Positions 7,353 through 14,886 of a stretch of DNA of 33,041 bases are shown here, in pieces (the stretch's first letter is position 1; every line of letters begins with the position of its first letter). The translations under genes were made by a program, and so were the position numbers. Origin of the DNA: Bacteroidia bacterium. GTDB lineage: Bacteria > Bacteroidota > Bacteroidia > Bacteroidales > Prolixibacteraceae. The notes beneath the pieces were generated by a model. It worked only from the letters and a program-made list of their open reading frames with translations, was not told the origin of the DNA and did no database searches. The stretch is from NCBI GenBank assembly GCA_026391655.1, contig JAPLDR010000099.1, positions 1-33,041 on the forward strand, written 5' to 3'.

Positions 7353-8465
7353 CTATTGCATTCTTTCCGGCCAACTATTCTTCCATTGCTCAAGTACCGT
7401 CAGCAATTCATCAATTTGCTGATCGGTATGTGCAGCAGATGCAGTAATCCTTACAATAGACTGAACTGTTTTTACAGGATAGTTCACAAAAGGTGCAATG
7501 ATATGGTGGGCTTTCAGAAAATCGGATAGATCTGCAGCATTTTGCTGATTGCTGAATAAAATCGGAATAACAGGTGCACAACTATTGGTCGTGAGGAATC
7601 CAAGTTCGTTGAATCCGGCCCTTATTCTTGCTGAATTTAAAAGCATTCGTTCCCTGAGTTCGGGATGTTCGGTGATTAGTTTTATTGATGCAGTGGCCGC
7701 CGTTACAAGAGATGGTGGCAGGGAAGTAGAAGCACCATAAACAAGCGATTTTTCCCTGATTCGTTGTGTGATCTCGTTACTTGATGCAATAAATCCGCCA
7801 TAAACTCCGATGGCTTTACTCATGGTTTCGGTCTGAAAGATTCGGGGCGCATCTCCGAGATCGAAATATTCGGGTGTTCCGCGACCATTCTTACCAAGAA
7901 CTCCCGTTGCATGTGCGTCATCCACAATCAATAACCCATTATTGTTTTCAACAACCGGATAAATCTTGTCCAATGGGGCAATTTCACCTGTTAGCGCAAA
8001 AATTCCGTCAGTAATTACCAATGGCTTCTTTGATTTGTTTTTACGGATCAAAGATTCAAGATCAGCAGCGTTGCAATGTTCGTAGAAATATAAGGCTGAA
8101 AGGTCAGATGGAATCCCGTCGGGTATACTTGAATGTGCCGACTGATCGGCATATATGGCATCGTATTCGTCTCTGAGAATATGAAGTAATATCTTATTTC
8201 CCAAGTAACCTGATGCAAACACAACGGCATCGTCGCGGTGTTTAAACCCGGCCAGTTGCTTCTCAAGTTCAAGATGGATTTCTGAAGTTCCGGTTGTTTG
8301 ACGGGAGGCCGAAAAGTTTAATCCATACTTTTTAGTTCCCTCGATGGCAGCTTCCACCAATTTGGGATGATTGGCCAGTCCGAGGTAATTATTTCCTGCA
8401 AAGCATGAATATTGATGACCTTCAGACCAGATATAATTTCCGGCACCACTTTCAAGAATTAGCAT
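7353..8465 (-). CDS. PLP-dependent alpha-oxoamine synthase family enzyme (AONS/KBL-like)
   Basis: This 370-residue fold-type I PLP enzyme belongs to the alpha-oxoamine synthase family, which condenses an amino acid with an acyl-CoA (8-amino-7-oxononanoate synthase, glycine C-acetyltransferase). Visible signatures are NNYLGLANHP, SRQTTGTSEIHLELE, the PLP-stacking His111 in ADQSAHSS, VDDAHATGVLGKNGRG with Asp182 and His185, and the Schiff-base Lys217 in TMSKAIGVYGG. An upstream in-frame stop eight codons before the ATG fixes the start, which makes it slightly shorter than typical members (about 390). No biotin or threonine-degradation genes lie nearby, so the substrate is open. It is downstream of trpS on the same strand but separated by 271 bases containing an inverted repeat, so it is probably its own unit. 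Confidence 0.85.
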   Translation of the reverse strand: MLILESGAGNYIWSEGHQYSCFAGNNYLGLANHPKLVEAAIEGTKKYGLNFSASRQTTGTSEIHLELEKQLAGFKHRDDAVVFASGYLGNKILLHILRDEYDAIYADQSAHSSIPDGIPSDLSALYFYEHCNAADLESLIRKNKSKKPLVITDGIFALTGEIAPLDKIYPVVENNNGLLIVDDAHATGVLGKNGRGTPEYFDLGDAPRIFQTETMSKAIGVYGGFIASSNEITQRIREKSLVYGASTSLPPSLVTAATASIKLITEHPELRERMLLNSARIRAGFNELGFLTTNSCAPVIPILFSNQQNAADLSDFLKAHHIIAPFVNYPVKTVQSIVRITASAAHTDQQIDELLTVLEQWKNSWPERMQ

Positions 8466-8605
8466 GGTGGTTGATATCTTAAATTAAACGACTTAACAAA
8501 AAGGAGTATGATTCCGGCAATTATAATGTTCTGTGGCATATTCAATCAATTAGACAATATCTTACGAAAGGAGAAAAATTGAGTCCAATCCGAAAAGTTT
8601 TTTTA

Positions 8606-8697
8606 GCCACCAAGACTCAAAGTCACAAAGCTTCACTAAGAATATATTACAGATCGTAAGTACTTTGTGCAACTTAGTGACTTCGTGACTTTGTGGC
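8606..8697. repeat. Imperfect inverted repeat flanked by T tracts
   Basis: Left arm 8606-8640 (GCCACCAAGACTCAAAGTCAC...) pairs imperfectly with right arm 8673-8697 (CTTAGTGACTTCGTGACTTT...). It is built from CACAAAG/CTTTGTG and CACTAAG/CTTAGTG words. It lies about 40 bases past the trpS stop. A T tract follows the right arm on the plus strand (8698-8703), but on the trpS strand the hairpin is followed by A residues, so terminator function for trpS is doubtful. Confidence 0.65.
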
Positions 8698-8736
8698 ATT
8701 TTTATATTTATAATTAGTAGAAAACACGCAATTCGA

Positions 8737-9732
8737 TTAATAAAACTTCCTGAAACCGATAATTTCCCTTACTTCCTGCAATGTTTTTGAAGCCGATTCG
8801 CGTGCTTTTTCTGCTCCGTTTTTTGCAACCTTCGACAGATAAACACTATCCTTCGAGATTTCTTCAATACGGGTTCGGATAGGTGTTGTGAAGTGGATGA
8901 TATCTTCGGCAAGCTGTTTATTCAGGTCGCCATATCGGATTGAGCAATTGCTGTAGGCAGTATCGAAATGACTCACTACATCAGGCGCAGAAACTACTTC
9001 CATCAACGTGAAAAGGTTCCGGATCACATCGGGTTTTATCTGATGCATCTCAGTTGGTCCAGTATCGGTTACGGCGCGCATCACTTTTTTACGGATACTG
9101 GCAGGCGATTCGGCCAGCGAAATGGCATTCCCCTCCGATTTTCCCATTTTACCTGAACCATCAAGCCCCGGAATCTTTACCATATCCTTCCCTTCGAAAG
9201 TATAGGCTCTGGGGATCGGGAATGTTTCGACATTGTACATGCGGTTGAACCGGCGGGCAAAAGTGCGCGACATTTCCAGGTTTTGCTCCTGGTCTTTTCC
9301 TACGGGAACAAAATGGGCTTTATGGATAATGATATCGGCAGCCATCAATACCGGATAGGTAAGCAATCCGGCGTTAACATTCTCGGGTTGCTGACGTGCT
9401 TTACCCTTAAAAGAGGCTGTCCGTTCCAATTCGCCCAGATAGGCATTCATATTCAGAAGAAGGTATAACTCAGGAATCTCGGGTATATCACTTTGAATAA
9501 AAATCGTTGATTTCTCAGGATCAATACCGCAGGCCAGGTATTCAGCCAGTACTTGTTTGACATTGGTATGCAGGTCACCGGGAACCGGATGAGTAGTAAG
9601 TGAATGAAAATCTGCAATAAAGAAAAAAGTCTGGTGTGTATGCTGCATCTCAATGAAGTTTTTTACAGCTCCAAAATAATTTCCCAGGTGCAGGTTTCCG
9701 GTCGATCGTATTCCGCTTACTACTGTTGACAT
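8737..9732 (-). CDS. trpS: Tryptophanyl-tRNA synthetase
   Basis: This 331-residue cytoplasmic class I aminoacyl-tRNA synthetase charges tRNA-Trp with tryptophan. The HIGH-equivalent motif is GNLHLGNYFGA (12-22) and the KMSKS-equivalent is GSGKMGKSEGNA, with KMGKS at 195-199. Other TrpRS blocks are present: TYPVLMAADI, VPVGKDQEQNLEMSR and the LDGSGKMGKS context. Length matches the bacterial family (about 325-340). The gap to the upstream exonuclease gene is 55 bases and contains its own promoter-like element (9756-9763). No T-box or attenuator-like leader is visible in that short gap. Confidence 0.97.
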   Translation of the reverse strand: MSTVVSGIRSTGNLHLGNYFGAVKNFIEMQHTHQTFFFIADFHSLTTHPVPGDLHTNVKQVLAEYLACGIDPEKSTIFIQSDIPEIPELYLLLNMNAYLGELERTASFKGKARQQPENVNAGLLTYPVLMAADIIIHKAHFVPVGKDQEQNLEMSRTFARRFNRMYNVETFPIPRAYTFEGKDMVKIPGLDGSGKMGKSEGNAISLAESPASIRKKVMRAVTDTGPTEMHQIKPDVIRNLFTLMEVVSAPDVVSHFDTAYSNCSIRYGDLNKQLAEDIIHFTTPIRTRIEEISKDSVYLSKVAKNGAEKARESASKTLQEVREIIGFRKFY

Positions 9733-9755
9733 GTGTTTACTTTAAATTTAAGGTG

Positions 9756-9763
9756 CAAAAATA
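9756..9763 (-). promoter_or_regulatory. Candidate -7 promoter element for trpS
   Basis: On the minus strand this reads TATTTTTG followed by CACC, matching the Bacteroidota -7 consensus TAnnTTTG. It sits 24 bases upstream of the trpS ATG. A -33 TTG at the ideal spacing is not seen, so this is a partial match. Confidence 0.45.
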
Positions 9764-9787
9764 TAAAAACCATGGGAATAGTGCAGA

Positions 9788-10522
9788 TTATTCTTCCAAT
9801 CCGGCGATTTCGTAGTTTTCCTGACTGATCAGAGGCTCACCTTTAAACCGGAGGATCAGTTGGGCAATTGCGAAAGTGTCCTTTTCGCAGTAACGTGCAA
9901 TTCTTTGTATATCAAAAGTTTTATAATAGATATCCGCTACCTGGCTGCCGTCGATATCGTCTTTTGGCGTCGGAATATTGAAGATGTTGCAGAGCAATTC
10001 AAGCGAGGTATAATGCTTGTAATCGCCAAATTTCCACAACTGAAGGGTGTCGAGCATCACATCTTTTATCTCCCATGGTTTTGCACCTGCGATATCTAAA
10101 ATCGGCGGAAGAGCTAATCCATTGATCAACATTCTTCGGGCGATAAACGGGAAATCGAATTCCTGTCCGTTGTGGGCGCACAATTTGTGCATCGGATTGG
10201 CCATAAAACCCTTGAGCATCTCTGAAAATTCCTGCAAAATAACTTTTTCATCATCACCGGAATACGATTTTACCCGGTAAGCCCGATCTCTTCCTTTGCG
10301 AAAAATTTTACCGGCCGAGATGCAGACAATCTTTCCAAATTCGGCATAGATACCAGCTCTGTTATAAAGACCGTCAGCCGTTTCGCCCTCTTTTCCAATC
10401 TGACCGGCTTTTTTTGTCCAAAGTTTTTGCAGATTCTCCGGCACACTTGCCAGGTTTTCGTACTGCGGAACTGTTTCAATATCTATAAATAAAACATGTT
10501 CAGGTAAAAGTTTTTCAAGCAT
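9788..10522 (-). CDS. Predicted 3'-5' exonuclease, PolB-like DEDDy family
   Basis: The protein is 244 residues long and resembles the stand-alone proofreading-type exonuclease of the PolB-like family (Pfam DNA_pol_B_exo_2 type). All three exonuclease motifs are visible: Exo I DIETVP with Asp14 and Glu16, Exo II CAHNGQEFDFPF with Asp123, and Exo III YCEKD with Tyr211 and Asp215 (Y-x3-D, hence DEDDy). No polymerase domain follows. The substrate (DNA or RNA) cannot be told from sequence. Its start is 12 bases after the udk stop, so the two are almost certainly co-transcribed. A link to nucleotide salvage or repair through udk is only suggestive. Confidence 0.85.
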   Translation of the reverse strand: MLEKLLPEHVLFIDIETVPQYENLASVPENLQKLWTKKAGQIGKEGETADGLYNRAGIYAEFGKIVCISAGKIFRKGRDRAYRVKSYSGDDEKVILQEFSEMLKGFMANPMHKLCAHNGQEFDFPFIARRMLINGLALPPILDIAGAKPWEIKDVMLDTLQLWKFGDYKHYTSLELLCNIFNIPTPKDDIDGSQVADIYYKTFDIQRIARYCEKDTFAIAQLILRFKGEPLISQENYEIAGLEE

Positions 10523-10534
10523 ATCGGATTGATT

Positions 10535-11152
10535 TTAGGGGTTGTCGTGGAGGTGTTTTTCAATATATTGTGTGATAATATCGATCGCTACTTTGTTGTT
10601 CCCGCCCTCCGGCACAATAATATCGGCATACCGTTTGGTGGGTTCGATAAACTGCAAATGACTGGGCCTGACTGATTCCTCATATCGCTGAAGCACTTTA
10701 ATGACATCTCTGCCCCGTTCAATGATGTCGCGCCTAATCACGCGTGATAACCTGACATCGGCTTCACAGTCGACGAATATCTTGATGTCCATTAATTTAC
10801 GTAACTTCTCAGGTTGAAGACAAAGTATCCCTTCAACAATAATCACTTTGTGTGGTTTTACTAAAATAGTCTCATCGAATCGCGTGCAGGTAAGATAGGA
10901 GTAGAGGGGCTGATGTACACTTTCGCCCTTTTTTAGTTTTTTTAGACTGTCGATAAGTAATTCAAATTCAATACTATCAGGATGGTCAAAGTTGATTTGC
11001 TGGCGTTGTTCAAGGGGCAGATGACTATTATCGCGATAGTAGGCATCCTGCGAAAGGACAGCAACATCACCTTTTTTTAAACGGCTGATAATTTCGTTAA
11101 CAACAGTAGTTTTTCCTGATCCGGTTCCTCCGGCTATTCCTATAATGAGCAT
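10535..11152 (-). CDS. udk: Uridine kinase
   Basis: The protein is 205 residues long and phosphorylates uridine and cytidine to their monophosphates (pyrimidine salvage, cytoplasm). The Walker A loop GGTGSGKTT is at residues 8-16. Family blocks follow: LSQDAYYRD, NFDHPDSIEFELL, VEGILCLQ, a lid-like RVIRRDIIERGRDV, and IVPEGGNN near the C-terminus. Length is normal for bacterial Udk (about 205-215). It heads a minus-strand group udk - exonuclease, possibly continuing to trpS, and is divergent from the plus-strand genes starting at 11351. Confidence 0.95.
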   Translation of the reverse strand: MLIIGIAGGTGSGKTTVVNEIISRLKKGDVAVLSQDAYYRDNSHLPLEQRQQINFDHPDSIEFELLIDSLKKLKKGESVHQPLYSYLTCTRFDETILVKPHKVIIVEGILCLQPEKLRKLMDIKIFVDCEADVRLSRVIRRDIIERGRDVIKVLQRYEESVRPSHLQFIEPTKRYADIIVPEGGNNKVAIDIITQYIEKHLHDNP

Positions 11153-11224
11153 AAATTCAATTGTTTAAAGCATTAAAGATGAAGTTCTGAAAAATCAGAG
11201 GCATTTTGCAATCAAACCGATATT

Positions 11225-11232
11225 CAAAATTA
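11225..11232 (-). promoter_or_regulatory. Weak candidate -7 element for udk
   Basis: On the minus strand it reads TAATTTTG (TAnnTTTG), 72 bases upstream of the udk start. No -33 element is visible at the usual spacing. Confidence 0.25.
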
Positions 11233-11307
11233 AGGAAATATTTTGTTATTCTGTCTGTAGAATCATGGAGTCTGCCCTTTTTTGAACTTACTTTGGGGAT
11301 AAAGTGT

Positions 11308-11315
11308 TAGTTTTG
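11308..11315 (+). promoter_or_regulatory. Candidate -7 element for the small antitoxin-like gene
   Basis: It reads TAGTTTTG, a match to TAnnTTTG, 35 bases before the ATG at 11351. A TTTG at 11281-11284 lies 23 bases upstream, slightly longer than the ideal 19-base spacing. Confidence 0.35.
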
Positions 11316-11350
11316 TATTCAGATTTAACCATTTGATAAAATTTATAGAT

Positions 11351-11554
11351 ATGGAAACAATCCTTATAAAATTAAGTCCAAAGGCGAATAAGTCAAAACT
11401 GATTGAGGCTATTGAAATGCTTAAAGGGGTAAAAAACGTTACTGGAGTTAGTGGGTCGATTGCTGAAGAGGAATTTATAGCAAAACAGATGACAGTGTCA
11501 CGCAAAAGCGGAAAAGGTAACAAACAGAAAGTCATGGAATACTTAAGCAAATAA
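11351..11554 (+). CDS. Small antitoxin-like protein
   Basis: The 67-residue product begins METILIKLSPKANK. I chose the ATG at 11351; an upstream in-frame TTG at 11333 is less likely. Predicted shape: a short N-terminal strand, a helix (KLIEAIEMLKG), a second strand (VKNVTGVSG) and a basic helical tail (KSGKGNKQKVMEYL). This size and layout resemble type II antitoxins whose toxin gene starts within a few bases of their stop. Here a 29-codon open frame begins two bases downstream and could be a truncated toxin. I recognise no named family. It is also compatible with a free-standing small regulatory protein. Confidence 0.5.
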   Translation: METILIKLSPKANKSKLIEAIEMLKGVKNVTGVSGSIAEEEFIAKQMTVSRKSGKGNKQKVMEYLSK

Positions 11555-11556
11555 AA

Positions 11557-11646
11557 ATGGATTTTGAGACTTCAAAGAATTTTGATAAGTTGGTTTTTGG
11601 GAATATCCTCCGAATAAAGATTGTAAAACAGTTTAATTATAAATAA
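11557..11646 (+). pseudogene. Short ORF, possible truncated RelE-type toxin remnant
   Basis: A 29-residue open frame (MDFETSKNFDKLVFGN at its start) begins 2 bases after the antitoxin-like gene, the spacing usual for toxin genes in type II modules. Its beginning resembles the first strand and helix of RelE/ParE-type toxins (M-FETSK-FDKL), but it stops after 29 residues and lacks the catalytic C-terminal half. It may be a deletion remnant, or an unrelated short frame. The assignment rests on position and a very short similarity. Confidence 0.3.
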
Positions 11647-11656
11647 AAATTGCCTC

Positions 11657-11959
11657 ATGATAAAACATGTAGTTCTTTTCAAACTCAAGGAATTTGAAAA
11701 TGAAGATCAAAAGGCGGTGGTAAGGAATAAAATCAATCATGCTTTGCTCGCACTAAAGGATAAAATTAAGGTTTTAAAGTACATTGAGGTTGGTCAGAAT
11801 TATGAGCTAATTACAGCTTCATGCGATATTTGCCTGATCACCCATTTTGAAACACTCAGCGACCTTGAGGTTTATCGCATCCATCCGGAGCATCTTAAAG
11901 TGTTTGAGTTAATTAAAGCAAATACCAGTAGCAGGGCTGTTGTTGACTTCGAATTCTAA
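11657..11959 (+). CDS. Dabb (stress-responsive A/B barrel) domain protein
   Basis: A 100-residue single-domain protein. MIKHVVLFKLKE at the start, HFETLSDLEVYRIHPEHLKVFELI in the second half and SRAVVDFEF at the end match the dimeric alpha/beta barrel (Dabb) family across its full length. Members are small cytoplasmic dimers and most have no assigned reaction. The histidine in YRIHPEHLK is the usual conserved one. The next gene, manA, begins 13 bases after its stop, so they are likely co-transcribed. No substrate can be inferred. Confidence 0.85.
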   Translation: MIKHVVLFKLKEFENEDQKAVVRNKINHALLALKDKIKVLKYIEVGQNYELITASCDICLITHFETLSDLEVYRIHPEHLKVFELIKANTSSRAVVDFEF

Positions 11960-11972
11960 ATCTATATATTTA

Positions 11973-12962
11973 ATGAATAATCTTTATCCGCTGAAATTTA
12001 TCCCAATCTGTAAGGACAAAATATGGGGAGGCAATAAGCTGAATGAACTCTTGAATAAAAAATATCCCGAATTGCCAAATTGTGGCGAATCGTGGGAGAT
12101 TTCGGGTGTTCAGGATGAAGTATCAGTCATCTCAAATGGTTTCCTGAAAGGGAATAACCTTGATGAACTCATCGAAGTTTATATGGGAGATCTGGTGGGG
12201 GAGAAGGTTTATGAAAAATTCGGAACTGAATTTCCACTCCTGGTAAAATTTATCGATGCCAACGATAATCTTTCAATACAGGTTCATCCTAATGATGAAT
12301 TAGCTATGGAAAGGCACGATGCATTTGGCAAAACCGAGATGTGGTATGTAGTTCAGGCTGATCCCGGAGCAAAGCTGATCTCAGGATTTAACCGTAAGAT
12401 TGACAAAGAGGGATACCTCAAATATTTTAAAAACGGACAACTCGAAGATATTCTCAATTATGAAGAGGTCAAAGCGGGTGATGTTTTCTTTATGCCCGCC
12501 GGCAGAGTTCATGCGATTGGTAAAGGAATTGTTGTGGCCGAAATTCAGCAGACCTCTGATGTCACTTACCGTATTTATGATTTTAACAGGGTTGATGATC
12601 AGGGCCATCCGCGCGAACTTCATGTCGATCTGGCACTCGATGCCATCGATTACCGGTTTGAATCAAATTATCGCACGGAATATAAAGCTGTTGATGATAA
12701 GTCGGTTAAGCTTGTTGAATGTCCGTACTTCACAACCAATATCTTATCACTAACCACTTCGGTTGAACGTGATTTTGCAGATATTGACACTTTCGTGATT
12801 TATTGCTGTCTCGGGGGTAAATACATCATTGGATGGGAGGATCAAAGCATCATAGTCGAAAAGGGTGAAACAATTCTTGTTCCAGCTTTGATCAACAATT
12901 TCGTACTTTCAGCCATTAATGACGATATTGCAAAACTTCTTGAGGTTTACATAAAAAAATAA
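11973..12962 (+). CDS. manA: Mannose-6-phosphate isomerase, class I (short form)
   Basis: This 329-residue zinc enzyme interconverts mannose-6-phosphate and fructose-6-phosphate. I chose the ATG at 11973 (MNNLYPLKFIPICKDKIWGG); the open frame extends back to 11940 but overlaps the Dabb gene. Zinc ligands typical of cupin-type PMI are in place: Gln103 and His105 in SIQVHPND, Glu122 in KTEMWYV and His180 in PAGRVHAIG. The signature VVAEIQQTSDVTYRIYDFNR follows, with catalytic Arg200. Length fits the Bacillus/Bacteroidota short class. Neighbours suggest general sugar-phosphate supply rather than a dedicated mannose pathway. Confidence 0.95.
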   Translation: MNNLYPLKFIPICKDKIWGGNKLNELLNKKYPELPNCGESWEISGVQDEVSVISNGFLKGNNLDELIEVYMGDLVGEKVYEKFGTEFPLLVKFIDANDNLSIQVHPNDELAMERHDAFGKTEMWYVVQADPGAKLISGFNRKIDKEGYLKYFKNGQLEDILNYEEVKAGDVFFMPAGRVHAIGKGIVVAEIQQTSDVTYRIYDFNRVDDQGHPRELHVDLALDAIDYRFESNYRTEYKAVDDKSVKLVECPYFTTNILSLTTSVERDFADIDTFVIYCCLGGKYIIGWEDQSIIVEKGETILVPALINNFVLSAINDDIAKLLEVYIKK

Positions 12963-13040
12963 TTTTCTATTGTAGTTGTTTTAATAACAATGAATTAGCT
13001 GAAAGCGTTTGGCTCAGCCAATTTGTTTCAAAAAAAAAGA

Positions 13041-13640
13041 ATGATCATCAAAAAAGCTGAATTTGTAATCAGCAATACAGATCCGGAGAAATGTCCGTTA
13101 TCCGAAAAACCTGAGTTTGCATTTGTTGGGAGATCAAATGTTGGCAAATCATCATTGATCAACATGTTAACGGGATTTGGCGATCTGGCGAAAGTTTCGA
13201 CAGCGCCCGGGAAGACGCGGCTGATCAACCACTTTAATATCAATGATGAGTGGTTTCTTGTTGATTTACCGGGATATGGTTATGCCAAGGTAGGACGTTC
13301 CTCCCGCGAACAGTGGTTGTCGTTCATTCGGAAATATCTGCAAATCAGAGAAAATCTGTATTGTGTTTTTGCATTGATCGATTCACGCCATAAGCCTCAG
13401 GCTAATGATCTCGAATTTATGAACTATATGGGGGAACACGGAATTCCTTTTGCCATGGTATTTACGAAAGCAGATAAATTGTCTCGCAGACAACTTGAAA
13501 AGAATCTTACCTGTTACAAAAGTGAAATGCTCAAAACATGGGAAGAGTTACCTCCTCTTTTTGTGACATCTGCCGGTACCAAATTGGGCAGGGATGAAGT
13601 CCTTGGATTTATTGAAAACATTGTGAAAGGTAATATATAA
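13041..13640 (+). CDS. engB: Ribosome biogenesis GTP-binding protein EngB/YihA/YsxC
   Basis: A 199-residue TRAFAC GTPase required for 50S subunit assembly. The ATG at 13041 (MIIKKAEFVISN) is preferred over an upstream in-frame TTG at 13023. GTPase motifs: G1 GRSNVGKS at 30-37, G3 DLPG at 75-78 and G4 TKAD at 142-145. The EngB-specific context is present: FVGRSNVGKSSLINML, PGKTRLINHF and DLPGYGYAKV. Length is normal. It is 78 bases after manA, same strand, followed by a 190-base gap before prs. Confidence 0.96.
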   Translation: MIIKKAEFVISNTDPEKCPLSEKPEFAFVGRSNVGKSSLINMLTGFGDLAKVSTAPGKTRLINHFNINDEWFLVDLPGYGYAKVGRSSREQWLSFIRKYLQIRENLYCVFALIDSRHKPQANDLEFMNYMGEHGIPFAMVFTKADKLSRRQLEKNLTCYKSEMLKTWEELPPLFVTSAGTKLGRDEVLGFIENIVKGNI

Positions 13641-13777
13641 AATTTCACCAGCCCTGACAAGGTTTAAAACTCTGTTATGGCTCTAAATATCAATATTATA
13701 ACTAATGGATATTCTTTCGGGTCAATAGTTTTTTAAAAAAAGGTTAATATTCAGTTTCGTTGTTGGTTCAATATTTT

Positions 13778-13785
13778 TACATTTG
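13778..13785 (+). promoter_or_regulatory. Candidate -7 element for prs
   Basis: It reads TACATTTG followed by CCC, a full match to TAnnTTTG, 45 bases before the prs ATG. The upstream region has TTTCG near the expected -33 position rather than TTTG, so the match is partial. Confidence 0.5.
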
Positions 13786-13830
13786 CCCATAGATAGTAGT
13801 GAGTTTAATTCATACTGAAAATCTCTATAT

Positions 13831-14763
13831 ATGCCCACAGGTTGCATCAAAATTTTTACCGGTTCAGAGTCCAAATATCTGGCCGAGAAAATAGCTGAAA
13901 ACGCCGGAATAGCATTGGGAAAATCATCGTGTCCGCGTTTTTCTGACGGAGAATTCGAACCCTGTTACGAGGAGACCATCAGGGGTTCATATACATTTAT
14001 TATTCAATCCACTTTCCCCCCGGCAGATAATCTCCTGGAATTACTTTTAATGATTGATGCTGCAAAAAGGGCATCAGCCTACAAAGTAATTGCGGTGATG
14101 CCTTATTTTGGTTTTGCCAGGCAGGATCGAAAGGACAGGCCAAGGGTTTCCATCGGAGCCAAGCTTGTAGCCGATATGTTATCAACAGCGGGAATCGACC
14201 GCTTAATCACAATGGATCTTCATGCAGATCAGATTCAGGGATTTTTTGATGTCCCGGTTGATCACCTTAGTGCGGTGGCTCTTTTCATCCCTTACATCAA
14301 CCAGATGGGACTTCGCGATATCGTTGTTGCCTCTCCCGATGTTGGTGGGACAAAAAGGGCGAATGTGTTTGCAAAGCACCTGAAAACTGATCTGGTAATT
14401 TGCCATAAATCGCGAAGTAAGGCGAATCAAATTGATTCAATGACACTTATTGGGGATGTTGAAGGCAAAGACGTAATTATTGTTGATGATATTATCGATA
14501 CGGCAGGAACGATCACCAAGGCAGCCGATCTGATGAAATCCAAAGGAGCAAACTCTGTTCGCGCTTTTGTAACCCACGCGGTACTTTCGGGTCCGGCTTT
14601 TGAGCGAATTGAAGAATCCTGCATTGATGAAGTTCTCGTTACCGATTCAATTCCGCTCACTCATAAATCAGATAAAATTACTGTTTTGTCGTGCGCACCT
14701 CTCTTTGCTGATGTCATTCAGAAGGTTTTCGAAAATAAATCAATCAGTACGGCTTTTATCTAA
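13831..14763 (+). CDS. prs: Ribose-phosphate pyrophosphokinase (PRPP synthetase)
   Basis: A 310-residue cytoplasmic enzyme making PRPP from ribose-5-phosphate and ATP, the precursor for nucleotides, histidine and tryptophan. Motifs: RFSDGE (36-41), the ATP loop PYFGFARQDRKDRPR (91-105), the metal-binding DLHADQ with His131, SPDVGGTKRA, and the PRPP-binding loop VDDIIDTAGTI (218-228). Length matches class I bacterial Prs (about 310-315). It has its own promoter-like element, and a further promoter-like element lies directly after its stop for rplY. Confidence 0.97.
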   Translation: MPTGCIKIFTGSESKYLAEKIAENAGIALGKSSCPRFSDGEFEPCYEETIRGSYTFIIQSTFPPADNLLELLLMIDAAKRASAYKVIAVMPYFGFARQDRKDRPRVSIGAKLVADMLSTAGIDRLITMDLHADQIQGFFDVPVDHLSAVALFIPYINQMGLRDIVVASPDVGGTKRANVFAKHLKTDLVICHKSRSKANQIDSMTLIGDVEGKDVIIVDDIIDTAGTITKAADLMKSKGANSVRAFVTHAVLSGPAFERIEESCIDEVLVTDSIPLTHKSDKITVLSCAPLFADVIQKVFENKSISTAFI

Positions 14764-14770
14764 GAATTGT

Positions 14771-14778
14771 TATCTTTG
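14771..14778 (+). promoter_or_regulatory. Candidate -7 element for rplY-pth-S4 group
   Basis: It reads TATCTTTG followed by CG, matching TAnnTTTG, eight bases after the prs stop. A -33 element is not obvious because that region is inside prs. It would give a leader of about 100 bases ahead of rplY. Confidence 0.45.
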
Positions 14779-14792
14779 CGCCCGGTTTTGCA

Positions 14793-14842
14793 GCATACCT
14801 TTAATGGTGTGATGCGGATACCTTCCTTTAAGAAGGAGATCT
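14793..14842 (+). promoter_or_regulatory. Two potential hairpins in the rplY leader
   Basis: Hairpin one pairs CATACC (14794-14799) with GGTGTG (14806-14811) around a six-base loop, with one G-U pair. Hairpin two pairs CCTTC (14821-14825) with GAAGG (14832-14836) around CTTTAA and can extend outward as GGAT/ATCT with a bulge. The second ends in an AAGGAG-like stretch, yet the rplY ATG is about 50 bases farther on, so this is not its ribosome binding site. A role in L25 autoregulation is speculation. Confidence 0.3.
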
Positions 14843-14886
14843 GAGTAAACACTTAGTTACAAAACAGTTAATTTTTAGAACAACAA

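Noticed and set aside
9733-9787. T-box or tryptophan attenuator upstream of trpS
   Set aside because: The 55-base gap is too short for a T-box and shows no leader peptide with Trp codons.
12997-13020. GCTGA/TCAGC stem between manA and engB
   Set aside because: A 5-bp stem with an 11-base loop and no T tract; not distinguishable from chance.
13641-13700. CCCTGACAAGGTTTAAAAC-like sequence after engB as a terminator or repeat
   Set aside because: Only a 3-bp CCT/AGG pairing and a single copy in the window; no function supported.
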